Shown one piece after another: positions 32,531 through 43,242 of a stretch of 64,000 nt of DNA (its first letter is position 1; the number at the start of each line of letters is the position of its first letter). Under the pieces are notes generated by a model that had not been told where the DNA came from, made no database searches, and worked only from the letters and a program-made list of their open reading frames with translations. Origin of the DNA: Linnemannia hyalina (taxonomy: Eukaryota > Mortierellomycota > Mortierellomycetes > Mortierellales > Mortierellaceae); the NCBI GenBank assembly GCA_019671135.1, contig JAHRHY010000007.1:1674001-1738000 (forward strand), written 5' to 3'. The position numbers were made by a program, and so were the translations under genes.

Positions 32531-34034
32531 CCCCTTCCTTCCCCTTCCTCCCTTTCCTTCATCTTCCTTCATTTCGGCATAAAAAAATGAAAAATGAAAA
32601 AGTTCCCAGTTATGAAAAACTCCGCCTGGGTTTTAAGAAACAAACGCACATGGATTTTTATCAAGGAGAGGTCCCAGGTTTTTCTTTTTCCGCTCTAACT
32701 CTTGTGACGGGATGGGAATGGACGATGAGACCATTGTCAGTGATACGATTGTCCATTACTTCTAACCACACCTGAAGAAGATGGGAAAAAAAAGTGATCG
32801 ATATGCATAAAAAAAAAAAAAAAAGGAATGGTATTCTTGTCGGCAGATTTTCCGAGTACGAGCACGGCCTCATCGTTTCATGGTTCAACAAAAAGGGGGG
32901 GAAAATAATTAGCGCACAACAAACTAGTGCAATTGAACCACCAAGAGCTCGAAAAAAAAGAGGTGACATTGGGGCATGATGGGCATGACAGCAGCAGGCT
33001 GTTTTTTTTTCTTTTTTCTTTTTTGAGCTTTTGTTGTTGTTGTTGTTGTTGTTGTTGTGCATGGAGTAGATAATCGATACACTTTTAGGTCTTGTTGATG
33101 GTTGTTCCCGCGGCAAATTTTGCTGAACGACGAACAATAAGCTTGGCGCGCTCAAGGAGGACAATGCACTTGTTTTGTTGTTTCTCACACCATCCATCGC
33201 CTAAGCAAACATACAAATGCATAAACAAGACAACAAGAGCAACAACAACAAAAACCAGTAACAGCTTTGAATAAGGAAAAAAAGGATCCAGAACCAGAAC
33301 TCGAGAAATTGCTCTCCAATTTCCTTTTCTATTTGGACGGAGTCTCTTCAGGTCCCTTGCTGTTGTGGACAAGTATTCCGCGGTTCGTGGGGGGGAGGAG
33401 AGGGGGGTTCGAGGTCCTCTTGCTGATGTTCTGGAAAGCCAGAACGAGACAAGAAAAACGAAAAATAGAGATGCATTGTGAGAAACAGACGCGCACATAT
33501 ATAGATGTTCCCCATGGGCATTCGGCATGAAAAAAGAAAATGACGATGCGCTGCTTCATGCAATGCAGGATGGGAAAATGGGTGGTCGGACATGTACACA
33601 GAGAAAGAGAGCGGATGAACGGACGGACGTTTTTGGCCGAAAGCAAGGGCAGAGCAAAGGCAGGCAAAGGTAAGCAAAGAGAGCCATGGCCTTTCTCCCG
33701 CCGATATAACTTTTATTGGTATTCCGCGCTGAAGTATTTTTTGCGTTCCTGAAAAAAGAAACGCGCTCGCGAGACAAGTGAAAGAGAGAGGAGAGGGGTC
33801 TGGGCTGAGGAGAGGGAAGATGAGCGAGAGAGTGGGTGAAAAGGAAAAAGGGAAAATCATCTTTCCATGTCGTCCCACCGGCGCCTCTTGTTCCTTCTCC
33901 TTTCTCTTTTCCTTTTTTCCTTTTCTTTTCTTCCTTTCCTCTTTTCCTTTTCTTCTTTTCTTCTTTTCTTCTTCTCTTCTCTTTTTCACACCACAACACC
34001 CTCCCCCCATCCACATCCACCCCTAACAACCAAC
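32531..34034. other. Intergenic, simple-sequence rich; no gene seen
   Basis: Contains A runs (32807-32824), a (TTG)n run at 33029-33058, T runs near 33000, and a C/T-rich leader (33880-34010) before the TM2 gene. The long minus-strand frames opposite the leader are Lys/Glu low-complexity artefacts. Confidence 0.6.
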
Positions 34035-34987
34035 ATGTCCAACTACGGCACCAACAACCACAGCCACCGCGACGAGGAGAACCAGGCCCTTCTTAACGGC
34101 CAGCCCATCGTCGTCGTCGAGGAGACCACCTTCTTTGGCCGCACCTTCACCCACGTCCACCACCACCGCAAGAGATACTTTGCCCTCTGGCTCCTCGCTG
34201 CCGTTTCGGCCATTAGCATCGTTCTTGGTCTCTACCACTACCACAAGAGCCAGGGTAACGACGTCTTCAACCTCAACGGCAAGAAGGACCACGTCTGCGA
34301 GTCTGACCGCTCTTACCCTATCGCCATCCTTTTGTCCATCTTCTTTGGATACGTCGGGTACGTTCATCTTGTTTTTTGTGTCGTGTATTTTGCCTTTACT
34401 GAGTTCATGCATGGTGGCCCTTGTTCTGTTCTTTCTACTATTGTTGGAGCCCTGCTCTGTTACTTGCTTCTTTATGCCTCATTTCTGAATCAGTTAGTCC
34501 TGAATCAAAGACAAAGGTGGCATGACATGATGTAACAGGCTATCGGCCACAGCCTCTCCCTGTATCTCTTCTCATACCTTTTCGCTGGCTTTTTTGTTGC
34601 CGGCCCTTTCCCTTCTTCCCCTGCGAGCTCTTCCTCTGTTCAGCCTCCTTGCAGTACCTTTAATACTCGTTTCTATTTTTCCCACAAAGGGAAAGTTTTC
34701 GATTGGCCCCCCTCCCCCTTTCATTGCTTTGCTGAACACAAACTCAGCACGCGAAAAGAAAGGCCTCATCGAACAAGGAGCCAGAAAGAAAAACTAACAT
34801 GCCCAATCCGCTCATTCCTTGCACTCCTTCGAATAGAATTGACCGCTTCTACCTCGGATACATCATCTCGTCGTTGTTGAAGCTCGCCACCGCCGGAGGA
34901 TTCGGTATCTGGTACATCATCGATATCATCCTCATCGTCATCGGTGGTCTCCCCGATCACAACGGATGCTCCCTCATCGCTCCCTAA
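34035..34987 (+). CDS. TM2-domain membrane protein
   Basis: Exons 34035-34357 and 34837-34987; 157 residues. Polar N-terminus (~45 residues), first membrane helix FALWLLAAVSAISIVLGLY, a short lumenal loop with one Cys (DHVCESDRSYPI), then the TM2 domain: AILLSIFFGYVG, DRFYLGY, LLKLATAGGFGIWYIIDIILI. The DRF-type turn between the two TM2 helices is the family hallmark. The splice junction falls exactly at GYVG/IDRFYLGY (phase 2), and the 479-nt intron is long for this window. Fungal function not established. The start ATG follows a CCAACATG context; the open frame upstream of it is pyrimidine-rich leader. Confidence 0.9.
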
Positions 34988-36264
34988 ATCATTCGCATAC
35001 AGCAACAGCAGCAGTGCTCATGGACTATCAACTTTTTTTTTTCTCTTTTGAGCTTTGGATGACAAAGTGAAGGAAGGAAGGAAGGAAAGGAGAGTGTTCA
35101 GAGAGTTTTTGTTCATATTTCTTTTTCCATTGTACATATCGCATCTTTTTCTTTTGCTTTTTCTCTTTGGGAGGCATGCGAAGAAAAAAGGCATGGGAAT
35201 AAAAAATAATCATCTTTGTTCCTGAATAACAGCTCCCTTTGTCCCTTTTCTCATGATATGATGTGCTTTTCTCGTTTGATGGTAGTTTTTCCTTCGATTG
35301 CATCGATTGATTGTCTGGGGGGGTTTTTTCATGCAGACATGCAAACCATGCAAGGACGAAAAGGGGGGGGGGGGGGGTGTACTACAAAACTGTGCGAGTG
35401 TGTGAGGCATGCTTTGTTGGTTAATGATGTTAGCAAGGTCTGTTCATTTGCACAGAGTGGAGTAGTTGCATGCCATGGCACAAATGCGCACGAACGTGGG
35501 GAAGGAGGAAGGAACTGACGACGACGACGACGACACGAAAAAAAAAAAAAAAAGTGACTAGTTTGTGGGCAATGGTTGTACGAGAAGATGGACAGAACAG
35601 ACAAAAATAGCGCGAAGGATGGGGAGTACAAAGGTAGTCCACGCGATGGAGGGTGGGAGGGTGTGCTGGATTAGCGTGATGAACCCGCCCCCCCCCCCAG
35701 CTCAAAAAATCTGCGCTAGTTGTACACGCGTGCAAAATATGTGTGCGTGGGAGCCTCATTTTTTTTCCTCAGTGGGGGGAGGGGGAGACAGGGTAGGTGG
35801 GTGGGAAGAAAGATGTTTTTTTTCTCTGTTTGTTGCGACAGATCTCTTCTTTATCTTTACGTCCCATCTCCTTTTTTCTCCCTTTACTTTTCTACGGTAT
35901 GTATTTTTTTGTCAAGTCTTTTGTTGAGTGACCAGGAAAGGCAAAAGAAATGTAGGGATGAACGGAGAAGAAGGAAAGAGAGGCATGGGAGGACAAAAAA
36001 CTTGTTGATCATGCCATCAACGGTATGTGTCTCCACTTCTCGGGAGACAACTTTTGTGTCTTCTTCGTTCTTCTTGCAAATTCCCCGCGCGAGATGACCG
36101 TTTATCAGGAACAGAGAAAAAGAAAAAAGAAAAGGAGATGGCGAAGAGGAAGGAGGTGGGGGTGGGGTCGTGTGTGTTTTCTGTGGAGGAGAGAGAGAGA
36201 TGATGAAATATAGCTTTGCGTCAACATCTAGCAAACAAACAAACGAAGGGAACAACGACCCGCC

Positions 36265-36297
<33 letters not shown>

Positions 36298-36912
36298 CAT
36301 ATTTAAGAAGGTACCCTTCTCAAAAATCGAGCAATTGAGACGATAAATTTGATAATATTATTGCTAAGATGCAAAGAGCCAAACAGATGACGACGACGAT
36401 GATGACGGAAAAGAGAGCAGACCTTTGAGTGGAGGTGGCGGTTCCCCTCTCACTCACTCTCCTTTGGCCTCTTTGCCCAGAGCCTGTGAGTGAGATTATG
36501 AGGGGTCACTGATCAGAAGTGTCTGGATTTTTAGGTTTATGATTGTCAGCCTAGGAGTGAGACAAAAAGTGATTAGCTCGGGTTTGTTCAGCGGTTCAGC
36601 GTTGTCGTGGGGTTGTGGTGCAACGAGTTGCTACATGTAGAAAAATGCGGGGAGGGGTATCCCTACATGTGCTCTCTTTCTTTCTTTTTCTCTCATCTGT
36701 TTTCTTCTACTTTCTTTCCTCTCTCTCTTTTTTTACTACTTCACTAAAGCAAAAAACCATTGTGATCGATGCGACTCATCCTGCTTCCGCTCTTTATCCT
36801 ATAGTTCCCTCTTCCCCTTCCTCTTTTCCCTTCCTCCTCCTCTCTTCGCACCCTCTTTATCAAAAGGATCAACCAACCAACTGCCTGCACCCCTGTCCAC
36901 CGCCACACAGAC
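34988..36912. other. Intergenic, homopolymer-rich; no gene seen
   Basis: Contains a 15-nt G run at 35366-35380, a GAC/ACG trinucleotide run near 35518-35534, an A run of about 28 at 36266-36293, and an imperfect hairpin at 36444-36505. The last 150 nt form a CT-rich leader for the arrestin gene. No coding family recognised. Confidence 0.6.
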
Positions 36913-39900
36913 ATGAATTTCTTGTTCGCCACCAACTCCCCTCCTGCTCAACCCATAACCGCCCTCGCCTGCAACACCGCCATTTCTCACAACCACACAA
37001 CAAGCGGCTCACCCAGCGCAGTCTCACCCACAACCCCAGGGACCCTCCAGGACATTGAACTCCTCATCGACATCGAGGCTTCATTCCACGGAGTTCTTCT
37101 CGGTCTGCCAGAGGAATCAGCGGGAGCAGTGCTCAATGTAACGGCGATTCTTCATGTCCGCAAGAAGCCCATTCGTGCTTCGAAACTGACGGCGACTTTT
37201 GACGGACGAATCAAGGTCCAGTGCAGCGACGGCGCGACCTTTGGATCCGAACGTAAGTTGGGAGGGAGTCTTTTCACGAGGAAGGACGTCTTAATGGTCA
37301 GCTGGTACCAAATGGTGCTTTTTTTTTTTTTTTTTTTGGTGTTTTTAAGTTCCCACTTATTCAGGTGTTTAAAGGAAAACGAAGTGAAAGAGGGAGTCCT
37401 ATCTGTCATCAACCCTACTCTCCATTTGGGCTTGATGCGAGGCTCCGTTGTCATTGTTCTATTTCGTTGACATGCTCCTCCTCTACTCCTTTTTATAGAA
37501 TATCGCGAGCGTGTTTTGGCTCACAAGGATTGGGTCCTCTGGGAGGCAGGATCATCGGCAGCAGGTTCTGGATCAAAGAACCATATCCCTGTCGGAACAC
37601 ACTACTACCCACTCTCGATCCAACTGGATGGGGCCTTACCTCCAACATTCAGTGGCAAACATGGATCCATTCGATACATCCTCTCGTCATCACTCCTCCG
37701 GCCGCTCTTCTACAGCGACATCAACACTGTCCAGGATATCGAAATTAAACGCTGTCTCGTCAGCGAGGAAGCTCGGAGTAATAATAACAACGGCTTTTCG
37801 ACACAGTATCAGGATCAGCTCGATCTCGGTTCGCTGCTCGTGAACCAGCTTTCGAGGGCGGGAATCTCGGGTGCATTAGGCGATCAGTTGGACGATGCAC
37901 ATGCTGCGGACATGCCTATGGGTCCTACCACCATCACACATCACAACACCCACAGGGAGCTTCTCAGATACACTGCAACCTCCCCGCCTATCGCCCATCT
38001 GGAGGGCGGTCTCATCCACATCGACCTCACGCTCGAACCCCTTCCTCCTGGTTCCTACATTTACTCGATTGCGTACGGCCTCAAGGAAGTCATCCATTAC
38101 AGGTCATCGGCTACCGGCAATCTGGCCGACAACAAGGCAGAGATTCTATACCCGATCGGACAACAAACGGTCATCATTCCCCGGGACCAGGAGCGTGAGC
38201 GATCCATGTCCAGCGCTGGCGCTGGAGCATCGACCCGTCAATTGCTGGAACTGCGACCTTGCCCTCTGCTCACCAACGTCGACACCATCACGCCGCTTAT
38301 CGAGATTCATCATCGGATTACCTGTAATGTGGCGATTGTCTTGCCGGATCCTGTCCATCATCGCAACACCATCTCTGGGAACAGGAGTCCCAATGGCTTT
38401 GGAGGAAGAGGCGACTATTCGAATGATCAAAATGGGGGCGCACCCAGTGGGGGCGGGATCCTTCGACGACTCAACTTGACTCCGCAGCCTCTCACACCTA
38501 GCCTGAACCTTGTCGATTCGACCGGCACAGAGGTCACCAACAATGTTGTTCTTTTGGGCGAGCCCACGCACTCCATTATCGAGCCTGCACCGATGCCTGC
38601 AAGTGTCGAGTTGAACGATGCGCCACCTCCACCACCCACTTCGCAGATCGAGAGCACGCTGCTTGAGTTTCCCATCATCTTGACATCCCGGTACCCCTCA
38701 GTCAGGACACAAGTCGCACAACAACAGGCCGACACGTTGGCCGAGGAGCAGATTGTTCAAGATGCTGTGCACGGAGGCGAGAACGACTATGCGTACCAAA
38801 CGTTGGGAGCCAGTAGTTATTCATCGTCACAGCTCACGGCACCAGCTCGTTCTCGCTTAATACCCGCCGGACCAACAGACAACCATAGCGCAGCAGCACC
38901 CGTTCAGCAGTTTGTTCACAACCAGGTAATCGCCCCTACCATCATCCCAGCCACTGGAACGACTATTCAGCCGATGGCGAATGGATCTCTGGCGGTGCCT
39001 TCAGCCATGTCGACATCTCCATCGTCCTCCGTCATGTCGTCCAGGAGTTCAACAGATAATTCAGGTGCAGACCAAGGACAGTCGTCTTCATCGTCTCGAG
39101 GGTCACCCGAGGTGTCGTCACACAGTACCAGCCCGACATCTTCAGACTTTGCAACCTCGTCGTCGTCCGATGGCTCACCTACGAATAATGTCAGCATCGG
39201 AGTTTCAGCTAATGTCTTGAGCGCGCCTCGTGGCCCTGCACGGAGCGGTATCAGCGATGGTCTCAGAGCCGCGGCCGCTGCCGCCGCTGCCCCACAGTCG
39301 GGGATCGAGTCAGTGACGACAAGTCCTTTGGCCTCTCTCTCGCGTCCCCCATCCTATGGCCGACCCACTGCCGCACTCCCCGTTCTTTCCGCACCATCAC
39401 CGCCCCAGGATGAGTTGCCAAAGTACGAAGACGTGATGGTGTATGGAGGCAACAACAACACCAACAGCTGCGGCGGCAGCAGATCAGAATCCGGGTTAGG
39501 CATCACGATCCCTCGTTCTTCACCAATGTCCATGCCCATGCATGTGCCCAGCCGTGGAAGCCATTCTACTAGCCCTCAAGTTACCTTCAGCCCACAGTCG
39601 ATTAGCATGTCTCACTCACCATTGCGACAGCAGATTTACAGGAATAGTGGTGGTCGTATTCTGGCCTCCCCACCGACCTCGAGCCCGATTTCGCCAGCGA
39701 CAGAGGGCGCGCTCTCGATTGGTCGTGATGGACAACGGTCGAGTCCTCAGGCGATTCGGGAACATGGACATGGACATGGACATGGACATGCCCGGACAGG
39801 GTCTTCGACCTCCATGTTGCATTCAACGTCGTTGGCCAGAAGTCAGCACTCCAGTTCTGGATTCCTGTCATTGACACCTACCACCGCCGCCGCTACAGCT

Positions 39901-40173
39901 GCCACCACCACCCAACTGCAGTACTCTTTCCCGACTCAATCGCCCATCCAGCGTCAGGCCAGTATCGGACAGCAGCAGCGTCATCAGAGGCAACGGAGTG
40001 TAGGCGCCGCAACGATTATGGGATCGCTGGGTTGCAACGGAGGGTACCTTTCTCAACAGCCTGCTGCGTTGTCGATGTCGTCGTTTGATTGTATCAGTGC
40101 GGCGGCGGCATCGTCGTCCATCCTTGTATCCAATGCAGGCCGAGCCACCTCTCCGCCTGCCTATGTAGAGTAA
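36913..40173 (+). CDS. Alpha-arrestin (ART-like ubiquitin-ligase adaptor)
   Basis: Exons 36913-37252 and 37499-40173; 1004 residues. The N-terminal part has arrestin-fold strands: IELLIDIEASFHGVLLGLP, AILHVRKKPIRASKLTATFDGRIKVQC, then after the splice YRERVLAHKDWVLWE...IPVGTHYYPLSIQLDGALPPTF...IRYILSS and LEPLPPGSYIYSIAYGLKEVI. The C-terminal half is long and disordered (Ser/Pro-rich). It carries Nedd4/Rsp5-binding PY-type motifs: PPSYG (~residue 733), LPKYEDV (~755) and terminal PPAYVE. Family members recruit the HECT ligase to membrane transporters for endocytosis. An HGHGHGHGH tract lies near 39767-39791 and a nine-residue Ala run near 39270. Confident on family; the cargo is unknown. Confidence 0.9.
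39767..39791 (+). repeat. (GGACAT)n hexanucleotide repeat encoding His-Gly
   Basis: Four GGACAT units inside the arrestin coding region encode alternating His-Gly. Likely length-variable; a metal-binding role is possible but unsupported. Confidence 0.7.
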
Positions 40174-41254
40174 AAACAAATAGCCCTTTTAGAATACTAA
40201 TGTTTGATTTCTACCTACGCGAGTGATTTGCTAAAAGGCATAGGGTTTGACGATGATACTATATTAGCCACCTTACATTGTATGAATGGTAAATGTGTGG
40301 ATCACCTTACAGTACGTGTGTAAGGTTGATACGCGCGACTGATAGAGAGGACGAGGACGCGTTTGATTGAGACAAGGAGAGGTTGCTTTTGATCCCTTGG
40401 TCGCTGATGACCATCCTGGGATGAGCGCGCTTCTATCAATGGTCATGGCTAAGCATTGTCACTCACCAGGAGAGAGAGGTATAAATACCCCACTCTCTTC
40501 CCCACTTTCTTTCCTTTTCCTTTCTTGCTTCTTTCCTTTTACACTTTCTTTCTTACATACTTTTCTTTCTATCTCACTATCCCGGCTCTCCTACCTTCTC
40601 ACGCCACGACCTCCGTGTGATTCAAGGCCCGCCACTCTCGCCCACCCATCTAACACCCGAGTCGCCACGGAGGAAGACATAATCACCACCAACGCCCGCC
40701 CTCAAAATATGGAAACCCACCCTGCAACGAGTCCGAAAGAAGGAAGAAGAGGGACAAAGAGACGTGAGGTATAATAGAAAAAAAAGGATGTATTGGAACA
40801 TATATGAGCTCAAGTCCTTGGGGCTTTTGTATCAGATTTCTGGAGATTCCATTTTTCTTTCTCTTTACCCCACAGTGCCACGCGCACTGAAACCGCGTCA
40901 AAGAAAAGCCACAGTTTGGGCACATCCTTCTCAACCCTCAATGGAAGGTCTATTTCCGGACATCTTTGTTTCTTGACATCTCACGACCCTTTTGTCTTTA
41001 GCATCCCGTCCTACATCAGCTTACATCGACCCTCTTGTTCCGTCAACTCCACACTTTCTTCATTGACCTTAACGCAAACGCCTATTGCACGTATTGTTCA
41101 GCTCTTCAGCGCACAAGTGAGCCCAGGAAACTCGCTCATTTCACCATCGCAGGTCCACCTCTTCCTCCACCTCTCCCACCTTTTACACGCCCTCTTCACG
41201 GCACCCACGACAAACACCCCTCTCACTACCCACCACATACCCATACTTCCCTCA
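40174..41254. other. Intergenic with probable long 5' leader of the Tvp38-like gene
   Basis: A TATA box lies at 40480, yet the next gene start is about 770 nt away. A short open frame (ATG 40709, ending near 40772) lies between and is directly followed by GTATAA. This suggests either a leader intron or an upstream ORF. No other gene is supported. Confidence 0.5.
40480..40487 (+). promoter_or_regulatory. TATA box upstream of the Tvp38-like gene
   Basis: TATAAATA in a GGTATAAATACCCC context followed by a long CT-rich stretch. It is about 770 nt from the Tvp38-like ATG, so the mRNA leader is probably long or spliced. Confidence 0.55.
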
Positions 41255-43242
41255 ATGGAGCCAAGGATACAACGTCAAGGCTCGTCATCCTCGCGAACAC
41301 GCCCTTCGACTTCCCAGTACACCTCAGTCTCTTTCTTCGGATCCACGACCAGTCGCCTCACAAACGACAGTCTCTCGTTCTTGAACAGATTAAAAGAGCG
41401 GCTACCAGAACATGTGCAGCCCTATTTCTGGTTAGGGTTGTGGTTTGGAAGTGCGGTATTGATCATTGGGCTGGTGGTTGGATTCCATTCAAAGATCTTT
41501 TCTGCTCTGCAGGCTCTAGCGGATTTTATTAAAGGATTAGGGCCTTTGTAAGTAACTTTTTGTGTTAGGGTGGGCAGTGATATTGGATAAAGAGAGAGAG
41601 AGAGAGGTGTGGCACTGTTTGTGGGAAAGGTGTGATGGAAATGGTGGGTATTGGGATATCTTTATCTGATACTGACAAGTGTTAATTTTGATGAAACATT
41701 GGGATAGGGGTCCACCGGTGATCATGATCTGCTTATTCGCGACGTCGTTCCCTCCCGTCATCGGATACTCCTCCATCGTCACCATGTCCGGTATGATATT
41801 AACATGATGCACAACTAACTTCTGACAAAAAATACAACAATTGCAAGCCAAAAAAAAAAAGTAGCTAACCCCAGACAAGCGACTGCATGACTTTCACTTA
41901 ATTAGGATATGTGTACGGATTTGTGTTTGGGTTTGTGGTCGCGTTTACAGGAGCCATGGCGGGATCGATCGTGTGTTTCTACTTTTGTCGAAGGTGGTTT
42001 AAGGGCCAGGTCCGGAAACTCATGGCAAAGAACAAGAGTCTCAAAGGAGTCGTCAGAACGGTCGAGAAGCGCGGTTTTCGGGTACGCTCATCTGATCTCT
42101 GTGCACCATGACATCTACAACTGTTGAAAATGGTCGACAAGTACGATTTTTTTTTCATGAAACTAACGCTCTATCATGTCTGCAAATTTCACAATGCCTA
42201 GTTACTGGTGCTGATCCGCTTGGCGCCGTACCCTTTCAATGTCATGAACGCTATTCTATCCGCGACACATATCCCGCTTTCGACCTACATTGTCGCAACC
42301 GCCATCTCACTCACCAAGCTGGCACTTCACGTCTATATCGGATCGACACTCTCAACACTCACAGGAGGCGATGGAGACGACACGGACCCCGAGAAGGATC
42401 CCAACAATCATGGAAAGCGAGTCAAGGTCTTTATTATGGTCATGGGCATCATTCTAGGAATTGGCGTTGGAGCGTATGTTTGGGCGGTGGCGAAACGAGA
42501 GATTGCGATTACCGAAGCTGCGAGGATGGAACGCCGACAGCGGAGGAGACGAGGTGGTAGGAGAGGAGGAGGAGAGGGTCTGTCGGCAAATGGTGGAGAT
42601 GGTGGGATTGAGTTGAGAGATCAGCATAGTGGGTATATCCCAGATGTTGATTTAACGAATCGACACTCGGTCGATGGGTTCTTTTCTGGAGCAGCATCAG
42701 GAAGAGGGGGAGAGGGACAAGATTTGTCGGATGCCAACCATTTTGTTGGAGGAGCTGGTAACGAAAGCGGTCGGTATCAGGACTATGAGGATGATGGAGA
42801 CGACCATGAAGGCAACTTGCTTTTTGGAACTGGAGGGCAATCTCAACAACAGCGGTCACAGCAACATGGAGAATGGAGGAATGTTGGAGCTGCTAGTGCT
42901 AGTGCTAGCCATACCGACTCTTCAACAGATTCTGATGAGTCAGACTTCTTTGACGATTCTGAAGACGAGGATGATGAAGGAGATTTGGAGCGAGGGTATG
43001 GACTAGGACGTGACCTGGATGGCGGCGATAGGACAGGCGGCAGAGGTGGTGGTGATGGCTATGGAGAGGATGATGGTAGGTTTGGAGAAGGGGAGGACGA
43101 GGCGTTGGATTTCTCGGCGCATCATGCAGGACTTGTCGATTCACCTTGGCAGGATGATAATGATGAGGGTGGTGAGGATGATAGGCTTGATCTTTTGGGC
43201 GGTGAGGAAGAGAGAGGAGGAAGTGAGACGCAAGGACGATAG
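41255..43242 (+). CDS. Tvp38/TMEM64 (VTT-domain) membrane protein with long acidic tail
   Basis: Exons 41255-41547, 41708-41790, 41906-42081, 42202-43242; 530 residues. The core matches the Tvp38/TMEM64 (SNARE-associated Golgi) family: a membrane helix FWLGLWFGSAVLIIGLVVGF, then GPPVIMICLFATSFPPVIGYSS, SGYVYGFVFGFVVAFTGAMAGSIVCFYFCRRWF, LLVLIRLAPYPFNVMNAILS with the R-x-AP-x-PFN signature, then IVATAISLTKLALHVYIGS. The last ~200 residues are a disordered Gly/Asp/Glu-rich tail. Relatives are Golgi or endosomal proteins, and VTT proteins are linked to lipid scrambling. The frame stays open upstream of ATG 41255, so a longer N-terminus is possible but looks like leader sequence. Confidence 0.88.

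Noticed and set aside
33348..34016. 222-residue minus-strand frame before the TM2 gene
   Set aside because: Lys/Glu low-complexity complement of the pyrimidine-rich leader.
33867..34034. N-terminal extension of the TM2 protein
   Set aside because: The extra residues are a Phe/Leu/Ser run from the CT-rich leader; ATG 34035 has a good context and begins normal sequence.
40916..41254. N-terminal extension of the Tvp38-like protein
   Set aside because: Open by chance in CT-rich DNA; no conserved sequence before ATG 41255. Kept as a possibility only.
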